A stretch of DNA of 64,000 nucleotides from Acorus gramineus (taxonomy: Eukaryota > Streptophyta > Magnoliopsida > Acorales > Acoraceae): assembly GCA_030737835.1 (NCBI GenBank), contig CM060852.1:11007603-11071602 (forward strand), read 5' to 3'. Positions 26,121 through 38,053 of this stretch are shown here, in pieces. The notes beneath the pieces are model-generated. The model searched no databases, had not been told where the DNA came from, and saw only the letters and a program-made list of their open reading frames with translations. How positions within the stretch are numbered: the first letter of the stretch is position 1; the number at the start of each line of letters is the position of its first letter. Both the position numbers and the translations under genes were made by a program.

Positions 26121-28054
26121 TAAAGGGTGATGATAGCTTTAAATGGGTGATGGGACCCATATATTTTATGATTTTAATTATAATATATACGTGTGAAAAA
26201 GACACTCAAAAATTTAAGTTTTACAAAAGCCACAGGGGAACATGTTTCTATAAAAATCAGTTTTGTAATAAGTGTAACAGAATAAGGCTTCATTTGGTAA
26301 TTTATTGGTCACTTTGGTAATTTAAGAGTTCTTCGTCCTCATAATCCACTTTTAATGATCGTTTGTTGAAATAAAAAATTTGTTTGAATTTTAAAGGCTC
26401 TAAACGTTAAAAAATGATTCAACCCAATAAATTTAATAATAAAGTTATTGAAACTTTTTGACCTTTCCTGTTGGTAATCAATATCGAGTGGTAGACTTAT
26501 TTTTTGTAATGTGATGGGCACACTTGTTTTAATTTACAATGCATGGGAAGAGTCCGGATCTTGTAATATTTGTATTCAATAATTAACTGTATAATTTTAT
26601 TCATAGATTGTGTATTTTAATACTTATATTGAAATAAGTCTTGATTGGATCTGATGTGTGATTAATTTTTATTTTAAAAAAATTTATATACTCTGTTAAT
26701 AGAATTTTTTTTTTTTTACCGATGTGATGTTTTTCCAGTTATCATGTAGTTCATTAGGGCAGGTGATGGGATTAGATGTTTTCATGTACCCCATGTAACT
26801 GATTTGATGTTGCCATCAACAAAAGAGGACATCAAAGAAGACGGTACCCTTGATTGGTGGTCCTTTTACAATAAGTACATTCATCAGGGCTTTTCACATC
26901 CCTTGCGTGTACTGTCCCAAGTGAGACACTCGGCAAATACAAATGAAAATGTGCTTGTTTAGATTAACCAAACAATCTGTTTAAGATCACACCAAAAATT
27001 ATGTCATGAATATTTTACTTGGGTGTTGCTTAAATGCGTGACATGCTAATTTGCTAAATAATGTCTGCGGATTTAATACCTTAGCATTTTAAAACCGTCT
27101 TTATACAAATAATACGCATATTCAGATGATTTGTATGATTTAACTGGTAAAATAATGAAAATTTACATATTTTATATTTTATTTAACGAAACACTATATC
27201 CATGGACCTGTGCCACCTTTCACTTGATGGGCCAATCGATCCCCTCAATTTTTTTTTTAAAATAAATTTGCTCAAAATTTATATCACCACATTAAATTAG
27301 TGGAATCCATTTAAAACAATTAAAAAAATTATATCAGTATAGTTTGACCCAAAGTTTCACCCGGTAAAAAATTTACAAGGATCCTAAAATAATAATAAAA
27401 CTAAAAAAATGTTACGTCAAACTCTCATTGCAGTTTACATTGGTTTTCTTTTTTAAAAAAATTCATACACTCTTCAATTGAAGTGTATTATATTATATGA
27501 AATGAAATATTTACTGAAATGCATTAATGCATTTTTTTAAGTTAAAAAAATTTACGCTATAAACTATGATATAATCTTATATACGACGATAGCGCAGTTT
27601 CATAGCGTATGGAGTTATAAAACAAGTTATAAAATGGATTAAATATATCAACACTCATGAAACAATATCTTAAAATACTATTCCATTTAAAAAAAAAAAT
27701 TCATGAGACAAGGGACTCGTCGATCACCTACTCATTTAAAAATTTGATTTGGATTCAGACATATAACATAAGAGTAGATTTAAAAAAAATATATAATTTT
27801 TTAATGATCTTATCTATAAATATTTCTGGAGCTGTCACTGAGACTAGACACATAATTATATATAAATGTGAATGTGTTTAATAAAACTCATGTAAAATTG
27901 TTTAGATGCACAGTTACATAAATAATTCTATGCAAACACAGAGCCGTTCGTTCAATCTTGCAAAACAATTGAAATGTCATCATTGTCATTCACACATTTT
28001 TAAATAGTCAAATCAGAAAAAAAATAAAGGTAGGGGGAGAATAAAAAAAACCAG

Positions 28055-28068
28055 ATCGCACGTGCGAT
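28055..28068. promoter_or_regulatory. Palindromic G-box upstream of the U-box gene
   Basis: ATCGCACGTGCGAT is a perfect 14-base palindrome around CACGTG. It lies about 600 bases before the start codon and is probably in the proximal promoter. Its 12-base core TCGCACGTGCGA recurs in the EngB/BSD promoter. Confidence 0.5.
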
Positions 28069-28665
28069 GCAGACGGCGAGTGGGGAGTGACAGAGTTGCA
28101 TCACTGGCTATAGCCGGTCATCTTCCGGTTCCTAGTGAGTGATTTCAGCAACTGAAGCACCAAAAAGAGGGGACTGTAGGGCAAGAAGAAGAAAGAGAGA
28201 CCACAGACTCTCTTTTTCTCTCTCAACCCTATCAGAAATCCTTCTCTTTTCTATTTATTTTTTGTTTCAATCAGAAATCCTTCATTTGGGTCGGATTAAT
28301 TTGGTCGCTTTTTCAACTGGGTCTCTTCAAAATCTCATTTTTTCCAGTGAATCTGATTTGGGTTTTATTAAAGTGTTCCATGATTTCGACTTTTACTAGC
28401 TTTTTCTGGTAGTATTTCGATTTTGGGGCATTGGGTTATTATTATTGTGGGTCTATGATGGTGGTGATGATGGTCTTCTTGATCCCATTTTGACTCCAAA
28501 GTAAAGGAAGACCGACCGATCTTCAGATCTCTCTCTCTTTCTGTTTCCAACCCAGATGGGGTCTCTTGTGCTTCAAATGCAGAGATTTTGAAAGGATCTC
28601 TTTGTTTTCTCTCTCCCACCCATCAAAATCTCTTCTTTTTGTTGTTCCTTCCACATATGAAAGCG

Positions 28666-30033
28666 ATGCCGATGTATCAGCCTTCATGGAGGAGGGAAGC
28701 CCTCGACAACAGCGGCGGCCAAATCTTGGACCTCGAGACCGCTGTCAAAGATGGCATCTTGCGCGGCGGAGGCGGCTTCGGAGGTGGAGGGAACGCCGGA
28801 GTCATCACCGGAGGAGGAGTTGGGGAGAAGGTGGACCTAAAGAGGATGATAGAGGAGCTCGATCTGTGCGACGACGTGCCGACGGTCTTCATCTGCCCGA
28901 TCTCGCTCGAACCGATGAGGGATCCGGTGACTCTCTGCACGGGGCAGACCTACGAGCGCCCCAACATCCTCAGATGGTTCTCGATGGGTCACAACACGTG
29001 CCCGACCACGATGCAAGAGCTCTGGGACGATGAGGTCACCCCGAATCGGACCCTCCATCACCTCATCCACACTTGGTTCTCCCAGAAGTACCTCCAGATG
29101 AAGAAGCGGTCGGAGGACGTGCAAGGCCGGGTCTTGGAGATCTTGGACTCCCTTAAAAGGGTCAAAGGCCAAGCCAGAGTCCAGGCCCTCCGGGAGCTCA
29201 AACGGGTCGTCTCCGCTCACGCTTCTGCGAAGAAGGCGGTTGTCGACAATGGCGGGTTTGGGCTCGTCTCGTCTCTTCTCGGTCCGTTCACATCCCATGC
29301 GGTTGGGTCCGAAGTGGTCGCGATCTTGGTCAATCTCACTCTTGATGCAGATACCAAAGTCAATTTGATGCAGCCTGCGAAGGTGTCATTGGTGATTGAC
29401 ATGTTGAACGAGGGGACGATTGAAACGAAGGTAAATTGCACTCGATTGATTGAAATGTTGATGGAAGGGAATGATTTTCAGTCTGAGATGGTGTCAAGCA
29501 TGAGTCTTTTGGTGGGGCTGTTGAGGCTTATTAGGGATAGACGACACCCGAATGGGGTTATAGCCGGGTTGAGCTTATTGAAGACGATTTGCTCGCACAA
29601 GCAGGTCAGGAATCTTGTTGTGAGTGTTGGGTCTGTCTCACAATTGGTGGAGCTCTTGCCGAGCTTGAATTCGGATTGTCTGGAGTCAGCATTGCATATA
29701 TTAGATGTTCTATCAACATTGCCAGAGGGAATCACTGCACTGAAGGACTGCCCGCAAACGATACCCAATGCAGTGAAGCTACTGATGAAGGTGTCTGAGG
29801 TTTGCACGCAGTACGCGCTATCGATATTGTGGGCGGTTTGTAAGCTAGCCCCTGAAGAGTGCGCATCAGTGGCCGTGGAGAATGGGTTGGCGGCGAGGTT
29901 GCTTCTGGTGATACAGAGCGGATGCAGCCCCACATTGAAGCAGAGGGCGGCCGAGCTTTTAAAGCTCTGTAGCCTTAATTACACGACGACCATCTTCATC
30001 TCCAAGTGCAAGCTCACCCGGACGATCCAATGA
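28666..30033 (+). CDS. U-box E3 ubiquitin ligase with ARM-type repeats, PUB30/31-like
   Basis: This is an intronless gene of 455 residues, counted from the Met that begins MPMYQPSW. That N-terminus is typical of the PUB30/31 group, so I prefer it over the in-frame Mets at 28588 and 28657. The U-box spans about residues 70-145: VPTVFICPISLEPMRDPVTL, then GQTYERPNILRWF and CPTTMQELWDD. It lacks zinc ligands, as U-boxes do, and recruits the E2. Before it is a glycine-rich linker (GGGGFGGGG). From about residue 170 to the end come helical ARM-like repeats, which bind substrates. Members of this group act in abiotic-stress responses in Arabidopsis; the substrate here is unknown. The leader, from about 28140, is CT-rich. 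The CDS is GC-rich, in sharp contrast to its AT-rich flanks. Confidence 0.93.
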   Translation: MPMYQPSWRREALDNSGGQILDLETAVKDGILRGGGGFGGGGNAGVITGGGVGEKVDLKRMIEELDLCDDVPTVFICPISLEPMRDPVTLCTGQTYERPNILRWFSMGHNTCPTTMQELWDDEVTPNRTLHHLIHTWFSQKYLQMKKRSEDVQGRVLEILDSLKRVKGQARVQALRELKRVVSAHASAKKAVVDNGGFGLVSSLLGPFTSHAVGSEVVAILVNLTLDADTKVNLMQPAKVSLVIDMLNEGTIETKVNCTRLIEMLMEGNDFQSEMVSSMSLLVGLLRLIRDRRHPNGVIAGLSLLKTICSHKQVRNLVVSVGSVSQLVELLPSLNSDCLESALHILDVLSTLPEGITALKDCPQTIPNAVKLLMKVSEVCTQYALSILWAVCKLAPEECASVAVENGLAARLLLVIQSGCSPTLKQRAAELLKLCSLNYTTTIFISKCKLTRTIQ

Positions 30034-30580
30034 AGGGAGGCTTTTGGTATGCATTTTTATCTCCCCATATTGATAAGGAGCAAAAAAGGAGTCAATTTGA
30101 TGGCTCTAGGGCTTTGAACATGGAGGTACAGAGGCTTTGATCGGTTTCTCTCTTGTGTATAGTCAGTAAAAACTTGTAATTCTCTTTGTTGCATTTGATT
30201 ATCCATACATGAAGAAAATGTCATAACATGGAAGTTGTCCATCTCTGGCTCTTTTGAAGTGGAATTGGATTAGACCCCTTAAATTGTTTTTTTAGGTAGG
30301 TTTATCCTTCTCCCATCAATAAATGGGTGATGATTCGATCTTCACCCGACTCATTTTTGTAACTGGATTTACCATTGATGGTCACCTCTGTTTGAGCTTG
30401 TAAATCTTTTTCTGTAATTTGAATGTGAGAAAAATTGAATAGTAAACCTTCTTCCCTCTTGTGCTTTGCTTGATTCAATTTTGTCTTCAATTGGGTGGTC
30501 TGATTTTCTCTAATGCAATGTGTGCATTGTGAGAGTGTAATTTTTTTTCCTATTTTTTTGGCAAGTTGAGTTAATTGACA

Positions 30581-30740
30581 TTTTCCTATCAAGACTCCAC
30601 ATCTTTATAAAAACTTGAATTTATGCCTTCAATGTTTTGAATGCTTTTGGACTTTGAATCCATTTTCCTATTAAGACTCCACATCTTTAGAAAACTTGAA
30701 TTTATGCCTTCAATGGTTTGAATGCTTTTGGGCTTTTTCC
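30581..30740 (+). repeat. Tandem duplication of about 80 bases after the U-box gene
   Basis: Copies at 30581-30662 and 30663-30740 share 'ttttcctat', 'aagactccacatcttta', 'aacttgaatttatgcct', 'tcaatg' and 'tttgaatgcttttg'. They differ at a few positions and by one short gap. There is no coding sense. Confidence 0.8.
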
Positions 30741-33700
30741 TACTAAATAAATACATGTCTTCTATGAATTTGAACTGTCTATTAAGTCCTCACATGGCTT
30801 TGCTGTTCAATTGCTGTTTAAAATTCTCAACTGTTACTCTAAATTCTTTTTTTTTTTCTTTATATGGTATTTTTGGGTGTTGCTTAAACAGCATCAAATG
30901 GTCAAGATTTGGTTTAAATATCTTCAAAATCACCAATTCAAAAGTGAGTTTGTGACATTGACATGAATAAAATACAAAGACTTGAACTACCATTAATTTT
31001 AAGCTTATGAGAAGCCTAAGATGAAACTTGGATGGTCTCTCTTGTTGTTTTGCGTCTCAATTAAAGCCTGATAGAACTTTATCAGATTCCACAATGCCCT
31101 TGTCTAAGAAAAACCAATTGACCCAGTCACATTGTTTTCATTATCAGGCATCCACACGGTGCCATGGCCCCTTGTGTCGGTCGTGGCCACGGTCACAGTT
31201 GATCATCGCTGTCCTTGCTTCCCTGTTGTCCCGATCATGATCGGACGGCTCAACATCCAAACTGAAATAATGGGAGTTTCTACCCTACTTGTGAAGCATT
31301 TTGAATGATGAGTGGGGTGGCCCCCAATGTTTTGTAGGACTCCCCCCCATATGGCTTTGTTCTGTTGGTGGTTGACAGACTTTTTCCTCTATTTTACCTA
31401 GATTTATCTTGAGCATATTTTTTCATATATAATATGATATTAAAATTTCAAATGAAGCCATTATTAATTTTCATGGGGTGACCTTCATTTCCTCACTGTC
31501 AACATGGGTCAGGCAATGAATGTTTTGTCCATAGAAATAGGTTCGTCCATCTGGAAGTTTTTGTTTCAAACGTGTGATCAGGTTTTAGCAGCTGATAGGC
31601 CTTGCAATGGGAGTTAAGATACTCAGTCATTCCTGCTATCCTAATTCAAATGTGTAATAAAGTAAATACTCACATAGTATATACTCATATAATAGAGTAT
31701 AATTCTATGAGAAAAAATGTAAAAAAAAATAAATATGAATTCAACTCATTAGAGTACTTATTTTTTTACAAATATGTATGTCATTAATCAGGTATATCTT
31801 TCAAAAGAACTTTAAATTGTGTTTGAACGGTAAAAGTGACTGTAGAAACGACCGAGTGTAACTTTTCAGCTTGCAATTTAACACACCAAGTGTGGTCCTC
31901 AGCTTTAAAGAGAGCTGGACACGGCTCAGTTTCAGGTCCTTTTTTTTTTTTTTTGTAATCAATTTGAATTTTTTTTTACAGGGGGTTTCTTGTTTAAGAT
32001 GATAAGATGATACATTTGTTTGAATGGAAGATATGATATACAAGATATCTCATGTGTTGGCTTGGCATTATCCCCACCCATACAAGTGCACTGTGGGAGT
32101 CTGTGAAATGCAGTGCTGCAGTACTACTATTTATAATTCATGACTTAAATCATTCAAACAGTAAGTATTCTTTACCCACTCACCCACTGGGGGAGGCATA
32201 TATCACTTCATAAAAAACTAAACTTCATGTAATTTCAAAAAATAGTATGCGCAACAATAGAAAATAAACCTTGGTGGGTGGGAGAATTACTATTCATGAG
32301 TAGTTCTTTAAGCTGTTTGAGAGACTTGGTCATACTCAGATGTAGTTCTTTTATTTGGGTGTGTATCTGAGTGGGTCCTTGCTTTGCTGTAATTAATTTC
32401 CCATTGGGCTTCCTCCCTCATTTATAAAATTGAGGTAACAAGCCTACCATTATCATAAAAACAATAGAATAATAATAAGGTTGTATGTAATAATCTCATT
32501 AACGTGAGATTATACATAGAATTAATTGAAACATACATTTTATTTTATTTATAAAGATACATATTTTGTACATGAAATTTGTTTTTTAAATAAAAAAAAA
32601 TACATTAAACTACAGCTGGACTCACCCCCCCCCCCCCCCCCCCAAAAAAAAAAAAAAAAAACAAAACTATATTTGGACAGTCTAGTCTGCAAAATGATCA
32701 ACCTGGGCTGGGCTTTCTGTAAGTTTTATACTGAATGCCCATTTTATTAAGCTATGCTCATGGGTGTGTCAGGCTCTTCATCGAGGCCTATTGAATATTT
32801 TGTTTGGAAAAAGATACACTCAGTCCCATTGTAGTCTCAATTGCAGTTCATCTTATTTTATTTTTTTTTCATGGTGAAAAAATGAAAACAAAATTGAGTT
32901 ATATATTATGATAGAACCTCATATACTACGATAGTATAGTATATACTATGTTATCATAGCGTATGGGGCTGTAAAACGGGCTGCAAAATAAACTGCGTGT
33001 ATCAACACTCATTTTGTTTTGTTGGTCATTGTAATGTATCGTGAAACAGATAAAAAGATTTAACAAGAATTGTGATCTTACAAACTTCTTGAATCCATAA
33101 AGAAGAAAATCTAAAAAAGAGAAAATTTGAAATATTATTAATGAAAAACTCTAAACCTTAGGTTGTAAGCATGCTATTTATACTAAATAACAGAAAGATA
33201 AAAAAATTAATAAAAATAGTAAAAATCAAAGTTAGTTGTAATTGAATCTATGGGTTTTAAATGATCATAAGAATTAATAGATATCAATTCACATATATTA
33301 TGAGAGAGATATCACAGATCTAAAATTTATTAAAAGAAGTAAGAACACTAATTTAAAGGCTTAAAAATAAATAAATTTTTAAAAACCAAATATCGTTAAT
33401 TATATGACAAATAATAGAGAAGATCTCATTGATATATTTTTTCATATAAAATTTCATACGATTTCGATATCGTAACCCTACTCAATCAGTTCTAAATAAA
33501 TTATCAAACCCTACTTTAATTATAAAACCCTACTATAATCACTTGCCATGAACTCATATTGTATTATATAAACATGATCTGTTAAGCCTGTTTTCCTCAA
33601 TCAGTGAAGTTTGTATTGTTTAGACTCCACTACTCAATCAGTTTAGAAGAGTCATATAATTTTTATATTATTTAGGTGCTGTTTGGTTGCACTAATAATT

Positions 33701-34370
33701 TCTTTTGCGACCGTTAAATCACTGCGATTATCAATTTCTGACCGTTCGATATTTCAGGAATTCTAGGAACGGCTGTGATGTTCCATCTCACCAAAAGGAA
33801 TAAAATAATACGTCAGCAAACGCAGACCTAATGACGTCAGTCGGAGACTTATTTTTGAAAAACTCGCACGTGGTGTTCATGTCTGCAACCCCCAACAGCC
33901 ACCGCCGCCTAGACTCTACGGTTTCAAAGTCGTTGGTCGTTAAGTCATTATTATTAAAAAGAATATCACATTAATCCCCTCTTAATTAAATTTTATCAAA
34001 GAATATATCAACATTAATTCTCATACATGAATAAAGCACAGATAAAAATTAAAAAAAAAAATAAAAAAATAAAATTTGATAAATGATTTATAAAAGATGA
34101 TGACAAATGATTCAACAGTGGATCCACATATTCTTTGGATGGAACTACTTAGGATAACTTTAATTTCAAAGGTGGGTTGGAATCCATATACCACTTTATA
34201 CAAGTTTATTCTGATATACTTTATCAGAAGTTATCCGTGATTTTCAAACACCTTTTATCCCTTATTCAAGGTTATCCAAAAACTTATTCCCAAAACAAAC
34301 GGTGGCTTAGAGACTGACTTACGAGTTATCACATTCTACGTGATAATTGGGCAAGTAAATCAATCTATAC
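30741..34370. other. Spacer, mostly AT-rich
   Basis: No gene is supported. Noted inside are a run of 19 C followed by 18 A (32625-32661), a copy of the 'tatcaacactc' repeat family (about 32890-33012) and a Tourist-like element at 33675-34306. The rest shows nothing I can name. Confidence 0.5.
33675..34306. mobile_element. Tourist/Harbinger-like MITE flanked by TTA
   Basis: The left end GGTGCTGTTTGGTTGC and the right end CCAAAACAAACGGTGGC are imperfect inverted ends. TTA lies directly outside on both sides (33672-33674 and 34307-34309). The size is 632 bases with no coding capacity. The 'GTTTGG' terminal word is common in plant Tourist-type elements. Confidence 0.45.
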
Positions 34371-34449
34371 GTCATGTTTGTCACATAGAGAGGATTCGAG
34401 TCTCTATATATACTCAGAATGTAAACTTGAAACAGCAGTTGCAACAACA

Positions 34450-34767
34450 ATGGATTCTTCTTCTCTTCTATATGTGATGAGTGAGAGAATCCAAGAGAAG
34501 ATGAGATCATCATCATCATCAATCACGGCCGTCCAGTCCCTTCACTCTGTATGTAAGCCCCCATCCAAGCCGTCCAAAAGACCGGACCCCTTCCCGCCAG
34601 AAGTCTACAAGGTCGCCGCCTGGTCCAGAGGCTCACCGGCGCGCCTGAGTGGCCGCCTCAACGACATGGCGACTCCGCTGGTCGAATTCTTCTCCCGGAT
34701 GAACCCGGTTTCAGCTCCCCCTCCTTGTAGCTCTGACCACGTGGCGCCGCCGGTCCCGGCTCTTTGA
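34450..34767 (+). CDS. Small unrecognised protein, 105 residues
   Basis: An open frame from an ATG at 34450 (MDSSSLLYVMSERIQEKMRS) ends at 34767. A TATATATA word lies at 34403-34410, a good distance upstream, and codons after residue 30 are GC-rich while the flanks are AT-rich. The middle is proline- and lysine-rich (KPPSKPSKRPDPFPPEVYKV). Later comes SGRLNDMATPLVEFFSRMNP, then a Pro-rich end. There is no signal peptide, membrane segment or domain I know. The Ser/Pro/Lys make-up and small size resemble plant stress-induced small proteins, but I assign no function. An upstream in-frame ATG at 34378 is less likely because it lies before the expected transcript start. Confidence 0.6.
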   Translation: MDSSSLLYVMSERIQEKMRSSSSSITAVQSLHSVCKPPSKPSKRPDPFPPEVYKVAAWSRGSPARLSGRLNDMATPLVEFFSRMNPVSAPPPCSSDHVAPPVPAL

Positions 34768-34769
34768 TG

Positions 34770-35240
34770 GGTCGATAACGGGAGATCGACTTCCGCGTGG
34801 TCTGTGTCCTTCAGGGGTCTCTTTGTACCCCTCCAAATCTTTGGTTCAAAAAAACAGGTGATTGATGATACATGTATTTTACATTTTTATAAAAGTACAT
34901 ATCTCATCGAGACATATGATGTAATATTTTGGGCTGTAAAAATAGAATGACTGAATGTAATATTTTCCATGAAAAAAAAAGTTCAACTAACTTCATTGAT
35001 GATTGTAAATTCTTGGCTTCAAAATAATTTCTTCATTTCTCTCGCACTATTTCACCAACATCAGATAAACAGAATTAAAATGAAGGGACCAACCAAAGAT
35101 ACTGACAAATGCATAGTCACCCACATATCCATATATTCTTGATGTACAAAAAGAGAGAGAGTATTGATTCTGACCTCCCCTGGGTGTGTTGGATCCAGAG
35201 ATTTGATTTTCATGACTCAACTGAATGGAAGGTTTGTATA
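34770..35240. other. Convergent 3' spacer
   Basis: This lies between the end of the small plus-strand gene and the end of EngB. It should hold both 3' untranslated regions; nothing else is seen. Confidence 0.5.
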
Positions 35241-37775
35241 TTAGTTATCCCAGTAGTGCCTTAGCTGAGACATATGGAGAAGCAGCTCTTTCCGACCCAG
35301 GCCTGTGACACCACTAGTCATGATCCAGGGAGGTGTTTCTTTGTAATTCTTACTGATCAGCTCCTGGAATTTCTTAAGGTTCTCATTCAACTGGCTTCCC
35401 CTACCACCCTTCATTTTATCGCACTTGGTGAACACAAAAGTTATTGGTATCTGAAATAAATTTTTAAAAAGGGGTATTCAGAAAGGATGGAAAAAAATAT
35501 ATATCACTGATTCAACCATCAATTAAAAGAGTTAAGTAAACGTGAGGAAGAGAGAGATACATTGTTTCGGCCTAACCAATTTGCGCAGTCGAGGTCAATC
35601 TGCTGAGGAGGGATGCTGGAATCTATGAGAAGTAAAACAGCAACCAGTGTTTCTCTATTCAAGAAGTACCCTTTGGTGAATGAAGTCCAATCATTCCGAG
35701 CAGCATCTGGAGCTTTTGCGAATCTGTATGTGCATGGGACATGGTCGAAACAATATAAAATCAGGTTGAATGTGAAACAAAATCAAGAGTCTGATCTCAT
35801 ATTGTACATGCGATATGCACATGTTTCTCTCCCACCCATATATAGATATATACACATATATATAAGATCACTGCTTGGAGGAACAGTAAAATACTCGAGC
35901 TAACAGGACAAAATTCTGTGCATTGGGCATGAGAACAGTCATTTTGTGCAAAAAAAACCAAAATAAGTACTGTATACAGTCTCTTAAATCTCAACACCCT
36001 GCTATATGCGGGTCTGGTGTGGGTGATGATTGTTTTATATGTGTTTCAGTATGTATGTGTGTGTGCATATATATATGTCATCTTGCTGAAATCTATCAAT
36101 CAGTGGAAGAATGTCCATATAAGCATCAAAATGAATGCTAGAGAAAAACTTGCCTACCCATAACCAAGCATAACACATCAAGCCTTTTAATGATGACCTT
36201 GAATAAGATTGACAATGGAAGTTCCAAGGATTTCTAATGAATTTCTTATGAAAAAATGAAACACGATAGTATTGAAAAAAAAAAAGTACTCAAGGTTCTT
36301 AAATAGGATCTGCAATTGCATAATTCTCGTAGGGAAAGTCAAATTCTCGTTTGAAACACCTAACTGAAGAACCAGTCATGTTAATGTAATATATATTCTC
36401 CCATAAAATCTAAAGCTGTTCGGAGCTGTTTCCTGACAGCTGATGCATCATGGCAGCTAGAAATAAAAGGAAGAAGAGTTACCATGTTAACGACACTGAA
36501 CATTTGCATATTTAATACAGGAACAGAGAAGAGAGATAAGACTGCTAGTGAGTTCTCATTATCAGGTGCCTCCCAAGTCCCAATAACATATACCATACTA
36601 TATACTATAAAAGGTGTCAGTGATATGCCTCCGATCCCCAATAATTTGTACATCTCCATTAAACAAAAGTTCATTTGGCAGGAGTAGCATCACCATAATA
36701 GCAGACAGTCACTCAAGCAAATTGCCATCCAATAGCCTTAAGGAACCTTTAATTTTATAGTACTTGTCTCAAGCTAATGAAGATATCCCTTCTACAACAC
36801 CTGAATTAAGCAATATATTCCAACACCTCATTTTCATGTATCACATAGTCCAGTAGATCATTCTGTGGCAGTCTACAAGAATGGGAGTCAAAATTTCCCT
36901 TTGACAGTGTTCTGTCTCCAGTTTATAAATATATGATATAATATAGCATGAAACAAAATTGCATCTCTGCACAAGTCTTTACACATTGAAATCAAGGATG
37001 CTCAATAGTTTTCTCCCAGAGTGCAGGACCATCCACAAAATTTTCCAACTTAATCCATAAATAAACCCCAAAACTAACTCATACAACAACATAACTAACT
37101 TTCAAGGATATACTACATATCCACAATGCCAAACCTTCAATACGTTCGACAAAATTACGCAACCAACAGACTTGAAAATCACAAAGTCCTCAACTTTAAA
37201 TGAATACTAGAGAAAAACTTGCTTACCCGTAACCAGGCAAATCCACAAGGTACCAACTTTTGTCCACCAAGAAGTGATTAATCAACTGGGTTTTCCCTAC
37301 AAATAAAAAAAGACCACAAATTTCAAACACCCATCAATGGAAACAACGATAATCACTACATCGACAGGGACGAACCGGGTTTCTTGGAAGTCATGGCGAC
37401 CTCCTTCTTCCTCACGAGGGCGTTGATGAGGCTCGACTTCCCGACGTTCGACCGACCCACGACGGCGAATTCGGGCCGACCGTCCCTCGGGCAGTCTCTC
37501 GGTCTCGCGCTGCTCTTGACGAACTCCACCACCCTTATCTGCGCGTGACCCGCGTAGGGACCCGCGACGATGTTCGACCCGGGAAGCACCATCTCCGGCG
37601 CCACCTCCGCCGGCTCCACCCCGGGCGGCACGAAGAGCGGCACGGTCGCCGAGGCGGAGGCGCACAGGGTCCTTCTGGGAGAGGGTTTCAAGGCGAGGGA
37701 GGTGTTGAAAGTGGTTTTAGCGAAGACCGGAGGAATCCATAATTGGGAACCCAAAATTCGATTTCGAAGAAGCAT
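35241..37775 (-). CDS. EngB/YihA/YsxC-type GTPase, probably organellar
   Basis: The four exons, in transcript order, are 37775-37376, 37296-37227, 35723-35561 and 35450-35241. They join in frame to 280 residues. The first 50 or so residues are rich in Arg, Ser and Thr with few acids ([18 protein letters not shown] then [12 protein letters not shown]), as in plastid or mitochondrial transit peptides. The GTPase core has G1 [11 protein letters not shown]3 DLPGYG, G4 FTKCDKM and a G5-like TSGVTGLG. In bacteria EngB helps assemble the 50S ribosomal subunit, so an organelle ribosome role is likely here. The promoter is shared head to head with the BSD gene. Intron 2 (35724-37226) holds a 40-base near-copy of the exon 2/intron 2 junction at 36129-36170. 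Confidence 0.93.
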
Positions 37776-38053
37776 TTTGTACCTTTAAGGAGACCTCGTG
37801 AGGAAGAACCGTGGTTTTAAGAGCTGTTGCTTATCGTGCTATGCGACCACGAACATGACTGATGAGACCGGCCGAGTATGAGCCGGCCCACGAAAGTCCG
37901 GGTTGGCCCGGCATCTGTGCAAGCTGTGTTTGACGGTCTTGATCTTTCGCACGTGCGAAAGATGTATTTCAGATAGGATTCATAATTCATTCAAATATAA
38001 AATAAGCAGAGATCTCTCTCTCTCTCTCTCTCTGTCTCTGTTGATTGGGGGGG
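37776..38053. promoter_or_regulatory. Bidirectional promoter of EngB (minus) and the BSD gene (plus)
   Basis: Only 278 bases separate the two start codons. Inside are a 22-base perfect palindrome at 37942-37963 centred on CACGTG, with core TCGCACGTGCGA, and GGCCCA/TGGGCC words (site II type) near 37880-37910. A CT-repeat at 38013-38040 lies in the BSD leader. There is no strong TATA box, apart from a 'tataaaataa' word at 37997. Site II words are typical of genes for organelle and ribosome biogenesis, which fits EngB. Confidence 0.7.

Larger units (their letters stand above)
24568..28600. other. Spacer between the Harbinger-like element and the U-box gene
   Basis: No gene is supported. Two GC-richer islands stand out. 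The first, 24655-24920, has a CACGTG word and a C-run followed by CT repeats and looks like promoter and leader sequence without a gene. The second, 25765-26120, is rich in ACGT and TTGACC words and is described among the findings. The rest is AT-rich, with a repeat-family end ('tatcaacactc') at 27649-27660. Confidence 0.5.

Noticed and set aside
28588-28665. Longer N-terminus for the U-box protein
   Set aside because: The extra hydrophobic residues (SLCFLSPTHQ) are leader-derived; relatives start at MPMYQP.
28837-29298. Open frame of 153 codons antisense to the U-box gene (and others on both strands there)
   Set aside because: These are shadows of a GC-rich intronless gene, with no family sense in translation.
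36381-36674. Open frame of 97 codons on the minus strand in EngB intron 2
   Set aside because: No splice borders fit the gene, no domain is seen, and the EngB exons already join perfectly without it.
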